Positions 9,182 to 17,034 of a stretch of 47,324 nt of DNA are shown here, one piece after another. Location: positions 1 to 47,324 of the forward strand of contig JBBDXW010000011.1 of the NCBI GenBank assembly GCA_040902105.1, written 5' to 3'. This DNA is from IDS-8 sp040902105. GTDB lineage: Bacteria; Pseudomonadota; Gammaproteobacteria; Steroidobacterales; Woeseiaceae. How positions within the stretch are numbered: the first letter of the stretch is position 1; every line of letters begins with the position of its first letter. Under the pieces are notes generated by a model, which worked only from the letters and a program-made list of their open reading frames with translations, ran no database searches and was not told where the DNA came from. The translations under genes were made by a program, and so were the position numbers.

Positions 9182-9826
9182 TTATCGCTTTAGTATTCGA
9201 TGATTGTTTGATCTCGCCCACTCCGCAAGTCTGCGATCCGGACACACAGCGGTCGGATATCCAACCTTGCTCAGCAGGGGTATATCAAAGCGGGAGTCAG
9301 CATAGGCACAAACGTCTCCTGCTGCAATGCGATGCGTCTCGCAAATTGACGATAACATCGCGGCTTTTTCGTCATAGAACGGATGCTGCACCGGCGGCGC
9401 CGCGGTGAACTGGCCCTGTTCGACGCTGCATTCGGTGCCGAAGGAGCCATTGGCGCCGAAGCGGCCGGCGAGCATCTCGACGATCGGTTGCAGGCTGCCC
9501 GACATCAAAACGACGACATGGCCGTCCTCCTTGTGCCGGCGCAGCTCGGCGAGTGCCGGCTGAATCCAGTCCGTTTCGGACAGCGCTTCGGCGAATTGAC
9601 CTGCCTCTTCTGCGACGAGGGTCGCGGAAAGACCGCTAAGGTAGGCTTTGTTCTTGCGAAAAACGTGCCGGCCGTATTGCGGGAACCAGCGCACGACAAA
9701 CCACGCGGCTGACAATACCTGCCGCGGACCGATGTGACCGCGGCGAAGTAACCAGGCAATGAACCTCTTTTCGGTGCTTTTCCCGGACACGAGAGTTCCA
9801 TCGACATCGAAAATTGCTAGCCGCAT
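9182..9826 (-). CDS. HAD-IB family phosphatase (phosphatidylglycerophosphatase or SerB-like)
   Basis: A 214-residue HAD-superfamily hydrolase. Motif I is IFDVDGTLV at residues 5-13 with both catalytic aspartates, motif II is VLMSGS near 106, and motif IV is YADSRFDIPLL near 180. The helical cap between motifs I and II places it in subclass IB, the group that holds phosphoserine phosphatase and PgpC-type lipid phosphatases. It starts 3 bases after a CDP-alcohol phosphatidyltransferase gene ends, so a natural guess is that it removes the phosphate from that enzyme's product. That pairing is inferred from position only. The next gene is dacB. Confidence 0.85.
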   Translation of the reverse strand: MRLAIFDVDGTLVSGKSTEKRFIAWLLRRGHIGPRQVLSAAWFVVRWFPQYGRHVFRKNKAYLSGLSATLVAEEAGQFAEALSETDWIQPALAELRRHKEDGHVVVLMSGSLQPIVEMLAGRFGANGSFGTECSVEQGQFTAAPPVQHPFYDEKAAMLSSICETHRIAAGDVCAYADSRFDIPLLSKVGYPTAVCPDRRLAEWARSNNHRILKR

Positions 9827-9829
9827 TGA

Positions 9830-10462
9830 TCATTCCGTTTTCACTCGTTTCGGAGCGAAGCTGTCCATTTCCTGGTAGGCGAACTCCCATATCACCGGAA
9901 ATCCGCGAATCAAACATGTCAGCACCGAAGCATAGACAAGAACGGCGCCGATGCCGTGCAGGAGACCCATCCATCCGCTGAAGACGTCCGGCCATAAATG
10001 AGGCAGCGGCTGAATCAGCAGCAGCCAGCAGAAAGTCGTTGCCTTTAAGGTGGCATAAAAGGCCCGCATGAACTTGCCTGAAACGAGCCACTTGCCCACC
10101 GGCGTTTGCAGCATCGAGAACGGTACGTTCTTTTCGGTCGTTACCTGACTCGCCCGGATCGTATCAACAATCGTGCCGCGAATGATAAAAACCAACGGAA
10201 CCCAGACTGCCACAATATCCAGGTCGACCAGCACGATCCACATGGTCAGCTCGGTCATGCGGTCGCTCGCGATGTCGAACATGGCGCCAAAGACGCTCGT
10301 TTCGTTGCGTTTTCGCGCTACGTAGCCGTCTATGCCGTCGCTGACGAAAACGAGGATCAGTAAGGCAACGTTGATGAAGTGCCAGTACGAGTACGGCTGA
10401 TAGGCAATAAACACTACCACTATGAGCAACAGAAGCCGGGCCAGTGTTATCAGGTTCGCCAT
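9830..10462 (-). CDS. CDP-alcohol phosphatidyltransferase (PgsA-like membrane enzyme)
   Basis: A 210-residue integral membrane protein with several hydrophobic helices. It carries the full CDP-alcohol phosphatidyltransferase signature DG-x2-AR-x8-G-x3-D-x3-D at about residues 45-67 (DGYVARKRN followed by GAMFDIASD). These enzymes swap the CMP of CDP-diacylglycerol for an alcohol such as glycerol-3-phosphate. The exact acceptor cannot be read from sequence; PgsA is the closest familiar relative. It leads an apparent operon with an HAD phosphatase (3-base gap) and dacB, linking phospholipid head-group and cell-wall enzymes. The sigma-54 regulator gene ends 42 bases upstream. Confidence 0.88.
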   Translation of the reverse strand: MANLITLARLLLLIVVVFIAYQPYSYWHFINVALLILVFVSDGIDGYVARKRNETSVFGAMFDIASDRMTELTMWIVLVDLDIVAVWVPLVFIIRGTIVDTIRASQVTTEKNVPFSMLQTPVGKWLVSGKFMRAFYATLKATTFCWLLLIQPLPHLWPDVFSGWMGLLHGIGAVLVYASVLTCLIRGFPVIWEFAYQEMDSFAPKRVKTE

Positions 10463-10504
10463 CGATGCAAGTATAGCCGCGGATGCCCTTGTGAAGCTCT
10501 GAAA

Positions 10505-12301
10505 TCAGTGCGGCTTCTTGATGCCGAATGCCCGGATCCGGTCGTTCAGGGTTGTCGGCCGGATGCCGAGCAATTCGGCCGCGCCGGTTTTTCCGGAGAC
10601 CCTCCAGTTCGTTTGTTTTAGCGCGGCGAGCAGGTTTTTCTTTTGCAGCGCTTTCAATTCCTTTTCCGTGAGTACGGTATCCCCGGGCTGCACGTTGCTC
10701 TCTCCGCTGTTTTCCATGCGCGGCGACGACTCAGGCAAGGACAGATCGAGCCGCAGCACGTTGCCCTTGGAAAGAATTACAGCCCGTTCGATGACGTTCT
10801 TCAGTTCCCGCACGTTGCCCGGCCAGTCGTAGTCCTGGATCGACTCGACCTGGCTGCGGTTCAGTTTCATCGGTTTCCTGCCAAAGTCCTTGCACGTTAC
10901 GTCGAGGAAATGCTGCGCAAGCTGAACGACATCTTCGCGCCGCTGTCGAAGAGGCGGCACTTCAATGGGAAACACACTCAGGCGATAGAACAGGTCTTCG
11001 CGGAATTTCCCTTGCGCGACCTGTTGCTCGAGGTCGCGATTGGTTGCGGCAATGACGCGGACATCGACGGTCCTGGTGATATCGTCGCCGACCCTTTCGA
11101 ATTCACTTTCCTGCAAAACGCGCAGCAGCTTGCCTTGCAGATCCTGGGGAATCTCCCCGACTTCATCGAGAAATATCGTGCCGCCATCGGCGAGCTGAAA
11201 ACGTCCGACGCGGTCGCGATGGGCGCCGGTAAAAGCTCCTTTGACGTGCCCGAAGAATTCGCTCTCGAACAGTTCCTTCGGAATCGAGGCGCAGTTGACC
11301 TTGACCAGCGGACCCTCGGCCCGCGGACTTCTCGCATGAATTGCGCGGGCTACGAGCTCTTTGCCGACACCGGATTCGCCCAGGATCAGGACATTCGCCG
11401 GTGTCTGGGCAACGGCCTCTACCTGCGCCAGCATATGTTTCAGGGCGGGGCTCTTACCGACTATGCGGCCGAAGTTCATGGCGACATTCACTTCCTCACG
11501 CAGGTAATCGCGCTCGCGTTCAAGTTCTTCCCGCAGTCGCGCGTTCTCCGCAAGGGCGCTGCGAAGCGCGCGCTCAGCCCGGTTGCGTTCGGTTACGTCT
11601 TTCGATGCGACCAGCATCCGATACACGCGCCCGCTGGAATCTCTTTCCGATATTGCCGACTGCACGAGATCGATGACCTTGCCGCTGCGGGTAACAACCT
11701 GTCGCTCTTCGTTCGTGAATTCGCCTGCGCTGATGACCTGCTTCAGCCGGCCGCCGGAAAAACGCTTGCGCTCGGCCGTACTGAAAAAATCGCCGATGGA
11801 GCGGCCGACCACTTCCTCGCGGGCGTAACCCATTTTTTGCAACCAGTGATCGGTCACGGTCAGGATGCGGCCTTCCGCGTCCACGGTATGCAGCATCGCC
11901 GGCGTGGAGCGGTAAAGTTGACGATACTTCCAGTCCGCCCGAGCCTGGTCCGCGAGTTCGGTATACATGGCGATGGTCCGTACGAACGTATCCTCCGGAT
12001 CGTGCTCGACCACCGAATTCGTCAGGCAGTCGATGACCTCGCCCGTCCTGGAGACGAACGCAATCGGCTTGAGCTCGAGTTTCCCGGTGCGCCGCAAGGT
12101 CGGCATGAGTTCCTTTTCAATGCGTTCCGCGCTTTCCTCGGTCACGAATTCCACCGGCCGCCGGCCGATCATTTCGTCCCGCGTGTAGCCGAGGCGATCG
12201 CAGAAGGCATCGTTCACGTCGAGATAGTGGCCGTCGCGGCCAATCGAGGAGGCCATCACAGGCGCTTTGCGGAAAAGCCATTGGTAATCGTTCGACGGCA
12301 T
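10505..12301 (-). CDS. PAS-PAS sigma-54-dependent transcriptional activator with Fis-type HTH
   Basis: A 598-residue bacterial enhancer-binding protein. Two PAS domains cover about residues 5-115 and 125-240, then a coiled-coil linker (ENARLREELERERDYL, 252-267). The AAA+ domain has Walker A GESGVGKE at 308-315, the sigma-54 contact loop GAFTGA intact at 355-360, Walker B GTIFLDEVGEI and the WPGNVREL motif. A Fis-type HTH closes the protein (GAAELLGIRPTTLNDRIRAF). No response-regulator receiver is present, so the signal probably enters through PAS, perhaps a ligand or redox cue. It is divergent from a small exported protein that has its own sigma-54 promoter, with a palindrome between the two. 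Confidence 0.95.
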   Translation of the reverse strand: MPSNDYQWLFRKAPVMASSIGRDGHYLDVNDAFCDRLGYTRDEMIGRRPVEFVTEESAERIEKELMPTLRRTGKLELKPIAFVSRTGEVIDCLTNSVVEHDPEDTFVRTIAMYTELADQARADWKYRQLYRSTPAMLHTVDAEGRILTVTDHWLQKMGYAREEVVGRSIGDFFSTAERKRFSGGRLKQVISAGEFTNEERQVVTRSGKVIDLVQSAISERDSSGRVYRMLVASKDVTERNRAERALRSALAENARLREELERERDYLREEVNVAMNFGRIVGKSPALKHMLAQVEAVAQTPANVLILGESGVGKELVARAIHARSPRAEGPLVKVNCASIPKELFESEFFGHVKGAFTGAHRDRVGRFQLADGGTIFLDEVGEIPQDLQGKLLRVLQESEFERVGDDITRTVDVRVIAATNRDLEQQVAQGKFREDLFYRLSVFPIEVPPLRQRREDVVQLAQHFLDVTCKDFGRKPMKLNRSQVESIQDYDWPGNVRELKNVIERAVILSKGNVLRLDLSLPESSPRMENSGESNVQPGDTVLTEKELKALQKKNLLAALKQTNWRVSGKTGAAELLGIRPTTLNDRIRAFGIKKPH

Positions 12302-12314
12302 CCGGCGAGTCTAT

Positions 12315-12365
12315 ACGAAATTCCGTAAAAAAGCTCCCGGTTTTCCGTAATTTACGGAATTTCGT
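12315..12365. promoter_or_regulatory. Palindromic upstream activating region of the sigma-54 activator
   Basis: A perfect dyad TTCCGTAA-T-TTACGGAA lies at 12343-12359. A third half-site TTCCGTAA occurs at 12321-12328 in the same orientation as the left arm. The outer 14 bases ACGAAATTCCGTAA (12315-12328) and TTACGGAATTTCGT (12352-12365) are also exact inverted repeats. The site starts just upstream of the activator's start codon and sits about 60-110 bases upstream of the sigma-54 promoter, the usual enhancer distance. Binding by the neighbouring regulator, with autoregulation, is inferred. Confidence 0.7.
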
Positions 12366-12413
12366 GATACATTGAACATCCGTATCTGATTGTTTTTCTT
12401 ATCTTTCAGACCT

Positions 12414-12429
12414 TGGCACGAGTCCTGCA
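12414..12429 (+). promoter_or_regulatory. Sigma-54 (RpoN) promoter
   Basis: The sequence TTGGCACGAGTCCTGCA has a perfect -24 element TGGCACG. Its -12 element is CTGCA, one base from the usual TTGCA. The GG (12415-12416) and GC (12427-12428) doublets are separated by exactly 10 bases, as sigma-54 requires. Transcription should begin near 12440 and run into the small exported gene at 12504. Confidence 0.78.
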
Positions 12430-12462
12430 ATGCGATGTCTGTTCGAATTTACAACAAGTCAC

Positions 12463-12482
12463 GGCTGCCACTGAGGGCAGCC
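12463..12482 (+). other. Leader hairpin in the sigma-54-driven transcript
   Basis: GGCTGCC and GGCAGCC form a perfect 7-base stem with a 6-base loop in the predicted 5' leader, about 15 bases before the Shine-Dalgarno of the 12504 gene. It could stabilise the message or tune translation; no function is shown by the sequence. Confidence 0.4.
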
Positions 12483-12503
12483 TGAAATCGGAAGGATTCC
12501 AGC

Positions 12504-12794
12504 ATGAAACTGAATACGCGCCGCCATCGGTTGGCGGCATTGGTAGTGGCGGCGATGGCTTTCTCGCCCGCGGCCGTTGTGGCCGAGACCACGGCTCTGG
12601 CGGCAAAAGCCCGCAGCGCAGACGCGGAACAGGCGCTTGAGAGTTCTGTCACGCTGCTGCAGAAGCTGCGCCGTGAATGGGCGGAGCGCGAACGGGTCGA
12701 AGCGGCTCGTGTTGCTGACGCGGTCCGGTCGGCCGCGAAGCTGGACCTTGATATCCGACTGGCTGGCCCTATATCGATCGTCGGCGGCCTTTAA
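12504..12794 (+). CDS. Small exported protein of unknown function, predicted sigma-54 target
   Basis: A 96-residue product I do not recognise. Residues 1-27 are a clear signal peptide (MKLNTRRHRL, then AALVVAAMAFSPAAVVA) with cleavage expected before ETTALAAKA. The mature part, about 69 residues, is mostly charged amphipathic helix (LLQKLRREWAERERVEAARV) ending in a short apolar stretch, with no cysteine. GGAAGGA lies 8 bases before the ATG, which supports real translation. The gene is preceded by a good sigma-54 promoter and the putative enhancer of the adjacent activator, so it is probably that regulator's main target. The 234 bases after it show no further gene. Confidence 0.72.
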   Translation: MKLNTRRHRLAALVVAAMAFSPAAVVAETTALAAKARSADAEQALESSVTLLQKLRREWAERERVEAARVADAVRSAAKLDLDIRLAGPISIVGGL

Positions 12795-13028
12795 GGCTTC
12801 GCCGGAAAAATTCGGGCTGTTCTCCGTGCAGGCGCCTCTCCCCCGAAACGCCTGCTCGCTGAAGCCCGGAACTGCCGGTAGGGATGCCGGCGTGAACGGA
12901 CCCGGATGGTCCGGCGGCATACTCCCCCTTTTGCCGTTGATCCTGGGGAGCCGGGGCCCGCTCCGTGTCGGAACGGCCCGCTAGAGTAACATCGAATTTA
13001 GCTGCTCCGGCTCCTCTCTTTTTCCGCT

Positions 13029-13289
13029 TTATTGGCCCGATCGATCCCGGTAATTGCGCCTGCGCTGTTCCGCGCGGTCGCCCTGGTTCCTTGCGGTCTG
13101 GTTACTGATGGTCTGGCGTGCTTTCCTGAGCCAGTGCCTGGCCCAGGCGAACTCGAGCCCCAGGATCGCCAAGCCGCCGGGAATGAGAAGGAACGCAGGA
13201 CCGGGCGTGACGATCATGATGACTCCGAGCAGCAACACGGTAAAGCCGACAATCCCGATGGCGATCCGCCTCGCGACCTTGTAAGTCAT
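13029..13289 (-). CDS. PGPGW/TIGR02611-type small membrane protein
   Basis: An 86-residue protein beginning MTYKVARRIA. It has a first membrane helix at about 10-27 and a second at about 32-46, separated by the family-typical turn TPGPAFLLIPGGLAILG. A basic, glutamine-rich tail follows (NQGDRAEQRRRNYRDRSGQ). This is the layout of the small two-helix PGPGW family in the inner membrane, whose function is unknown. An in-frame GTG 18 bases upstream (13307) is an alternative start. A much longer upstream reading frame exists, but its extra part is arginine- and alanine-rich and looks non-coding. Confidence 0.78.
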   Translation of the reverse strand: MTYKVARRIAIGIVGFTVLLLGVIMIVTPGPAFLLIPGGLAILGLEFAWARHWLRKARQTISNQTARNQGDRAEQRRRNYRDRSGQ

Positions 13290-13468
13290 TCCAACCAATC
13301 GATTCACCGGATTCCACTCATGTTTTCGATCACTCTCCAAATCGGCTCGTTGCCTGTCACGTAATGCGTTTGTTCGCTTCCTGCCTGGCGCTTGTCGGGA
13401 ATGCCTCCTATTTAAGCTTATCCCGTGCGTTCGTTCCCCTTGTTTTTTCACTCGCTTGCCGTAGCCTA

Positions 13469-14056
13469 ATGCAAATGAAGCTGCGACCCGGATTGCTGCT
13501 GCTGCCTGCCTTGCACGCGTGCATCGCCAGCGCGGACAGCTCTGCATTGCATACGCTGACCGTCCGCGCAGAGGCGCCGCCGGTGGCGGTGGCGCCGCAG
13601 CCGCCGGACAGGCATTTCTTCGATCTGCCGACCCTCGACTTCCTGTTCCGGATCGAGGCCCGCTGTAACAAGGACTGGCAGCCGGAGTCGCTGTCACTCA
13701 GCGTCGCCGACAAGCTGGTGTCGCGGAACGGCTCGCAGCTCGTCGACAGTGCCGAACAGCAAATTCAACTGCAGATTCCTGCAAAACAACTGGCACCCAT
13801 CGCCATACGCAGTTTCTGTGTGATCGATGTGACGGACGAAGGTTCCGGAATCGCCACGGAGCCGCCAGGCAGTCACCGCAGCGGAAGTCCGCTCCGGACG
13901 ACCGTCAGCGCAGCACTTTCAGCGCACTTGTCGCTACGCTGCAGCCACGGCGACGAGCAAAAAATGACCTACGTAACGCAGCCGCTCGACATCACTTTAT
14001 CCTGCGAAAAACCGGCTACGGCTGACGGCATTCGGGAGGATGTTCCGGGACATTGA
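13469..14056 (+). CDS. Exported protein of unknown function
   Basis: About 195 residues, starting MQMKLRPGLLLLPALHACIASADS, a plausible signal peptide. I do not recognise the family. The mature part looks beta-rich (LTVRAEAPPVAVAP, LSLSVADKLVSRN, QLQIPAKQLAPIAIRS) and has four cysteines spread along it (ARCNKD, SFCVID, LRCSHG, LSCEKP), enough for two disulfides in the periplasm. An ATG two codons later (13475) is an alternative start; neither has a strong ribosome site. The reading frame stays open 35 codons further upstream, but that part is not signal-like. It is divergent from the PGPGW protein and converges on a dienelactone hydrolase gene, the stops being 16 bases apart. Confidence 0.68.
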   Translation: MQMKLRPGLLLLPALHACIASADSSALHTLTVRAEAPPVAVAPQPPDRHFFDLPTLDFLFRIEARCNKDWQPESLSLSVADKLVSRNGSQLVDSAEQQIQLQIPAKQLAPIAIRSFCVIDVTDEGSGIATEPPGSHRSGSPLRTTVSAALSAHLSLRCSHGDEQKMTYVTQPLDITLSCEKPATADGIREDVPGH

Positions 14057-14072
14057 GCCGCTGGACCGCGGG

Positions 14073-14978
14073 TCAGGTGTCCGCGCCGGGCGCCAGATGG
14101 CTGCGGAGAAAGGTTACGGTTCGATCCCAGGCCTGCCGTGCGACTTCCGCGTTATAGTTGTTGCCGCTGGGATTCGCAAAAGCGTGACCGACACCCGGGT
14201 AGATCTCGATTTCGTATTCCTTGCCGAGATTTTCCAGAGCCTGTTCAAAGCCTTTGACGGATTCGACCGGAATGCCGCGATCGTCTTCGGCAAACAGGCC
14301 GAGGATCGGGACATTCATTGGCGCCAGCCTTTCCTCATCATCCGACACCTGTCCGTAATAAATGACGGCAGCGTCGAGATCGTCCGGAAACATGAGCGCC
14401 GCATTGAGCGCCCAGGCTCCACCGAAACACCAGCCCAGTGAGCCGATTCTCGGGGCACCCCCGGTATCCCGGATGAATTCGTACGCCTGGCGAAGATTGT
14501 CCTCCGCGAATTCAGGTTTCTGTAAGGCAGCAAGCATCAACTCGCGTGCCTCAGGGGAGAAATCCGCCGTCTTGCCGCCGAAAAGATCGACCGCAAGCAC
14601 GATGTAGCCCTCCGCGGCGAGCCGGTCCGCCATCGCCCGCACACCGTCATTGAGGCCCCACCATTCATGCACTACGATCAATCCCGGCAGTGGATCGACC
14701 ATGTCGGATGGAAATACGAAATGGCCGTAGACCAGTTCTTCGTTGACCTCGGCATAAGGCAATGTCTCGGCAACGACGGCGCGTTCCGGCTTGATGGCGG
14801 CGCCGATACTCATCGTCCCTGAGTCGTCGGCATGTTCGCGAGACATGGCATCGACGTTCTGTTGCGCCGCAGGATCCGTATCCGCTTCATCGGAGCCGCG
14901 TTCGCAAGCCGCGATGCTGCCCAGTAAACCCATTACCGCGATGACTATTTTCGCGCGTCTGCCGGTCTCCGTGCTCAT
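14073..14978 (-). CDS. Dienelactone hydrolase family lipoprotein
   Basis: From the ATG at 14978 the product is 301 residues. The N-terminus has a lipoprotein signal with lipobox SIAAC around residue 24, followed by an acidic linker, so it should be tethered to a membrane outside the cytosol. The alpha/beta hydrolase part carries the dienelactone hydrolase triad: Cys in GWCFGGAW, Asp in FAEDDRGI and His in GVGHAFAN. The oxyanion segment VVHEWWGLN is also typical. The substrate is unknown; many members of this family act on esters other than dienelactone. A longer upstream frame runs into repeat DNA and is not used. A second exported paralogue sits at 33.5 kb. Confidence 0.87.
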   Translation of the reverse strand: MSTETGRRAKIVIAVMGLLGSIAACERGSDEADTDPAAQQNVDAMSREHADDSGTMSIGAAIKPERAVVAETLPYAEVNEELVYGHFVFPSDMVDPLPGLIVVHEWWGLNDGVRAMADRLAAEGYIVLAVDLFGGKTADFSPEARELMLAALQKPEFAEDNLRQAYEFIRDTGGAPRIGSLGWCFGGAWALNAALMFPDDLDAAVIYYGQVSDDEERLAPMNVPILGLFAEDDRGIPVESVKGFEQALENLGKEYEIEIYPGVGHAFANPSGNNYNAEVARQAWDRTVTFLRSHLAPGADT

Positions 14979-15043
14979 CGTCCGTCCCCGCCGCCCCGCC
15001 AAAACCGACGAGTGTAAAGCAAAACGTTCATAGCTGGCAGCCG

Positions 15044-15208
15044 GGAAGTCTCTGCGCAAGCCGAATTCGTTCGTCCCTGGCACGAGCAGGAGTGCCGTCC
15101 GGGAGAGTTCCACAGAGCGAGTTCGCGAAGCGGTGCAAGAGCTTCTGGAATACCCCCGGACGGTACTCCCGCGGCGTCAAAAGCAACCCGGGCTAGTGCA
15201 GAGACTCC
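15044..15208. repeat. Family 1 palindromic repeat, copy B (complete)
   Basis: About 165 bases with related ends: the left end reads AAGTCTCTGCGC and the right end GCAGAGACTCC, in inverted orientation. The central stem is TGCCGTCCGGGAGAGTTCCA against TGGAATACCCCCGGACGGTA. The loop (GAGCGAGTTCGCGAAG...) differs from copies A, C and D. The flank TTCGTCCCTGGCAC and the tail GGCGTCAAAAGCAA are shared with copy C. No gene lies inside it; it resembles a MITE or REP-like element. Confidence 0.8.
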
Positions 15209-15276
15209 TTACGAGGGACCAGCCTCGGCGGCGCGGCTTCGTCAACGCAACGGCCATCCCCGGCGCACGCGATTCG

Positions 15277-15304
15277 TTGACAACGGAACGCTTTCCGTTA
15301 GCAT
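15277..15304 (+). promoter_or_regulatory. Candidate sigma-70 promoter with internal dyad, upstream of the MATE gene
   Basis: TTGACA (15277-15282) and TAGCAT (15299-15304) are 16 bases apart. The spacer is itself a palindrome, ACGGAA-CGCT-TTCCGT, placed where a repressor would block polymerase. The only gene downstream on this strand is the MATE exporter at 15594, which would get a leader of roughly 280 bases. Confidence 0.45.
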
Positions 15305-15593
15305 TGCCGCCTTACGGCGACAACAAAACAAGCAGCTTCAAACACGCACAACCGAGCCAGTCATGAAAGCCACCGATTGCAAAATGCACATCGCCTCCGT
15401 GGTAGGACTCGACTTTGTGCCGGGCATATCGCGCCCTGGCGTACCAAACGCCTCGCCGCAGCCTGACCCTCTCGCGTAGCCGAACCCGTTTTAAGTTTAT
15501 TCGCGCATCCGGCCTCGCGTCCCCGGAACGCGCCGCCGTGTCCATCAATGATCGCTCCATGGTTCAGTCGGTGGCAAAAAAGAGAGCTCCAAA
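15305..15593 (+). other. Long leader region before the MATE gene
   Basis: About 290 bases without a convincing gene. A 38-codon open frame (15363-15479, starting MKATDCKMHI) lies inside but lacks a good ribosome site and recognisable content. A short GCCGCC/GGCG hairpin follows the putative promoter. No riboswitch class is recognised. Confidence 0.35.
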
Positions 15594-17015
15594 GTGAAAT
15601 ACGAATCGCCACATCAATCCGCATCACCGGGAAAGCGCCTGCGGAACTTCATTCGCGAGGCTGTGAGCGACAACGAAACCGATTTCACGACCGGGCCTAT
15701 CGGCCGCGCACTCGGCCTGCTGGCAATCCCGATGATGCTGGAAATGTCGATGGAGGCCATGTTCGCCCTCGTCGACATCATTTTCGTCTCCCGACTCGGC
15801 ACCAATGCGATTGCCGCGGTTGGCATCACGGAAGCGCTCGTGACCGTTCTGTACGCGGCAGCCATCGGATTCGGCATGGGCGTCACGGCGATGGTCTCCC
15901 GACGTATCGGGGCGAAGGACCACGATGGAGCGGCCCGCGTCACAGGACAGGCGTTCTGGATCGGCGCGCTGCTGGCCGTGATCATCGGCGTAGCGGGCGC
16001 AACCTGTGCGGCCGAACTTTTGCAGCTCATGGGCGCGAGCGAAGACGTCATCGAAGAGGGTCAGGGATACACGACGGTGCTTCTTGGCGGCTCGGCCAGT
16101 ATCCTGTACCTGTTCCTGCTGAATGCGGCGTTTCGGGGCGCGGGCGACGCCCCGGTCGCGCTGCGTTCGCTGACGCTCGCCAATCTGATCAACATGGCGC
16201 TCGACCCCTGCCTGATCTTCGGCCTCGGTCCATTTCCCGAACTCGGGGTCACGGGCGCCGCGGTCGCAACAACCATCGGGCGCGGCGTCGGAGTCCTCTA
16301 CCTTGTCTACTACCTGTTTGCGGCCAAGGGACGTCTTCGGTTCAGCCTGCGGCACGCAGCGCTCGAACCCGCCCTCATCCTGCGCCTTGTCAGCATATCG
16401 ATCGGCGGAGTCGGCCAATTTCTCATCGCAACGGCAAGCTGGATTGCGATCATGCGAGTTGTCGCGCTTTACGGCAGCCCGCCGGTGGCCGCTTATACGA
16501 TCGCATTGCGGCTGATCGAGTTTGCGCTGTTGCCCGCGTGGGGACTTGGCAATGCGGCGGCGACGCTGGTCGGCCAGAATCTCGGCGCCGGAAAGCCGGA
16601 GCGAGCAACGGAATCGGTGTGGCGTGCGGCACGCTACAACGCGACGTTCATGCTGGTACTCGGCATCCTGCTGATCATCCTGGCGCCGCTCATCGTCGGT
16701 CTGTTTTCCAGCGATCCCGAGATTGTTTACTACGGCACGAACTGCCTGCGCATTATGGGCCTCGGTTACCCGATGTACGCGGTCGGCATGATCATCATTC
16801 AGGCGCTGAACGGCGCGGGCGACACCCGCACGCCTTCGCTTCTCAACTTCATCTGCTTCTGGATGATCCAGATTCCACTCGCCTATACGCTCGCGACGGC
16901 GGCCGACTTCGGCCCGAACGGCGTGTTCTGGTCGATAGTGATTTCCGAATCGATCCTGACCGTCCTTGGGGTGCTTGTGTTTCGCCGGGGCCGCTGGAAA
17001 CTGCAACAAGTCTGA
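15594..17015 (+). CDS. MATE family multidrug/cation efflux transporter
   Basis: A 473-residue inner-membrane antiporter with about twelve hydrophobic segments in two repeated halves. The first half opens with IGRALGLLAIPMMLEMSMEA and contains VDIIFVSRLGTNAIAAVGI; the second half repeats the pattern around AYTIALRLIEFALLPAWGLG and NAAATLVGQNLGAGKPERA, as in MATE (NorM/DinF-like) proteins. Such pumps expel cationic drugs or metabolites using Na+ or H+. The start is a GTG with AGAG about 8 bases upstream. A promoter with a built-in dyad lies 290 bases upstream, which hints at repressor control. A composite repeat follows the gene. Confidence 0.93.
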   Translation: MKYESPHQSASPGKRLRNFIREAVSDNETDFTTGPIGRALGLLAIPMMLEMSMEAMFALVDIIFVSRLGTNAIAAVGITEALVTVLYAAAIGFGMGVTAMVSRRIGAKDHDGAARVTGQAFWIGALLAVIIGVAGATCAAELLQLMGASEDVIEEGQGYTTVLLGGSASILYLFLLNAAFRGAGDAPVALRSLTLANLINMALDPCLIFGLGPFPELGVTGAAVATTIGRGVGVLYLVYYLFAAKGRLRFSLRHAALEPALILRLVSISIGGVGQFLIATASWIAIMRVVALYGSPPVAAYTIALRLIEFALLPAWGLGNAAATLVGQNLGAGKPERATESVWRAARYNATFMLVLGILLIILAPLIVGLFSSDPEIVYYGTNCLRIMGLGYPMYAVGMIIIQALNGAGDTRTPSLLNFICFWMIQIPLAYTLATAADFGPNGVFWSIVISESILTVLGVLVFRRGRWKLQQV

Positions 17016-17034
17016 TGCGTTATCCGCCAGCAAA

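Noticed and set aside
10643..12328. 561-codon open frame on the plus strand opposite the sigma-54 activator
   Set aside because: It is the antisense shadow of a well-supported gene; no family motifs, and its length comes from GC-rich codon bias.
15078..15095. TGGCACGAGCAGGAGTGC inside repeat B as a sigma-54 promoter
   Set aside because: There is no -12 TTGC element at the required spacing, and the motif is part of the repeat in every copy.
15363..15479. 38-codon frame in the MATE leader (MKATDCKMHI start)
   Set aside because: Weak ribosome site and no conserved content visible; kept only as a note in the leader region.
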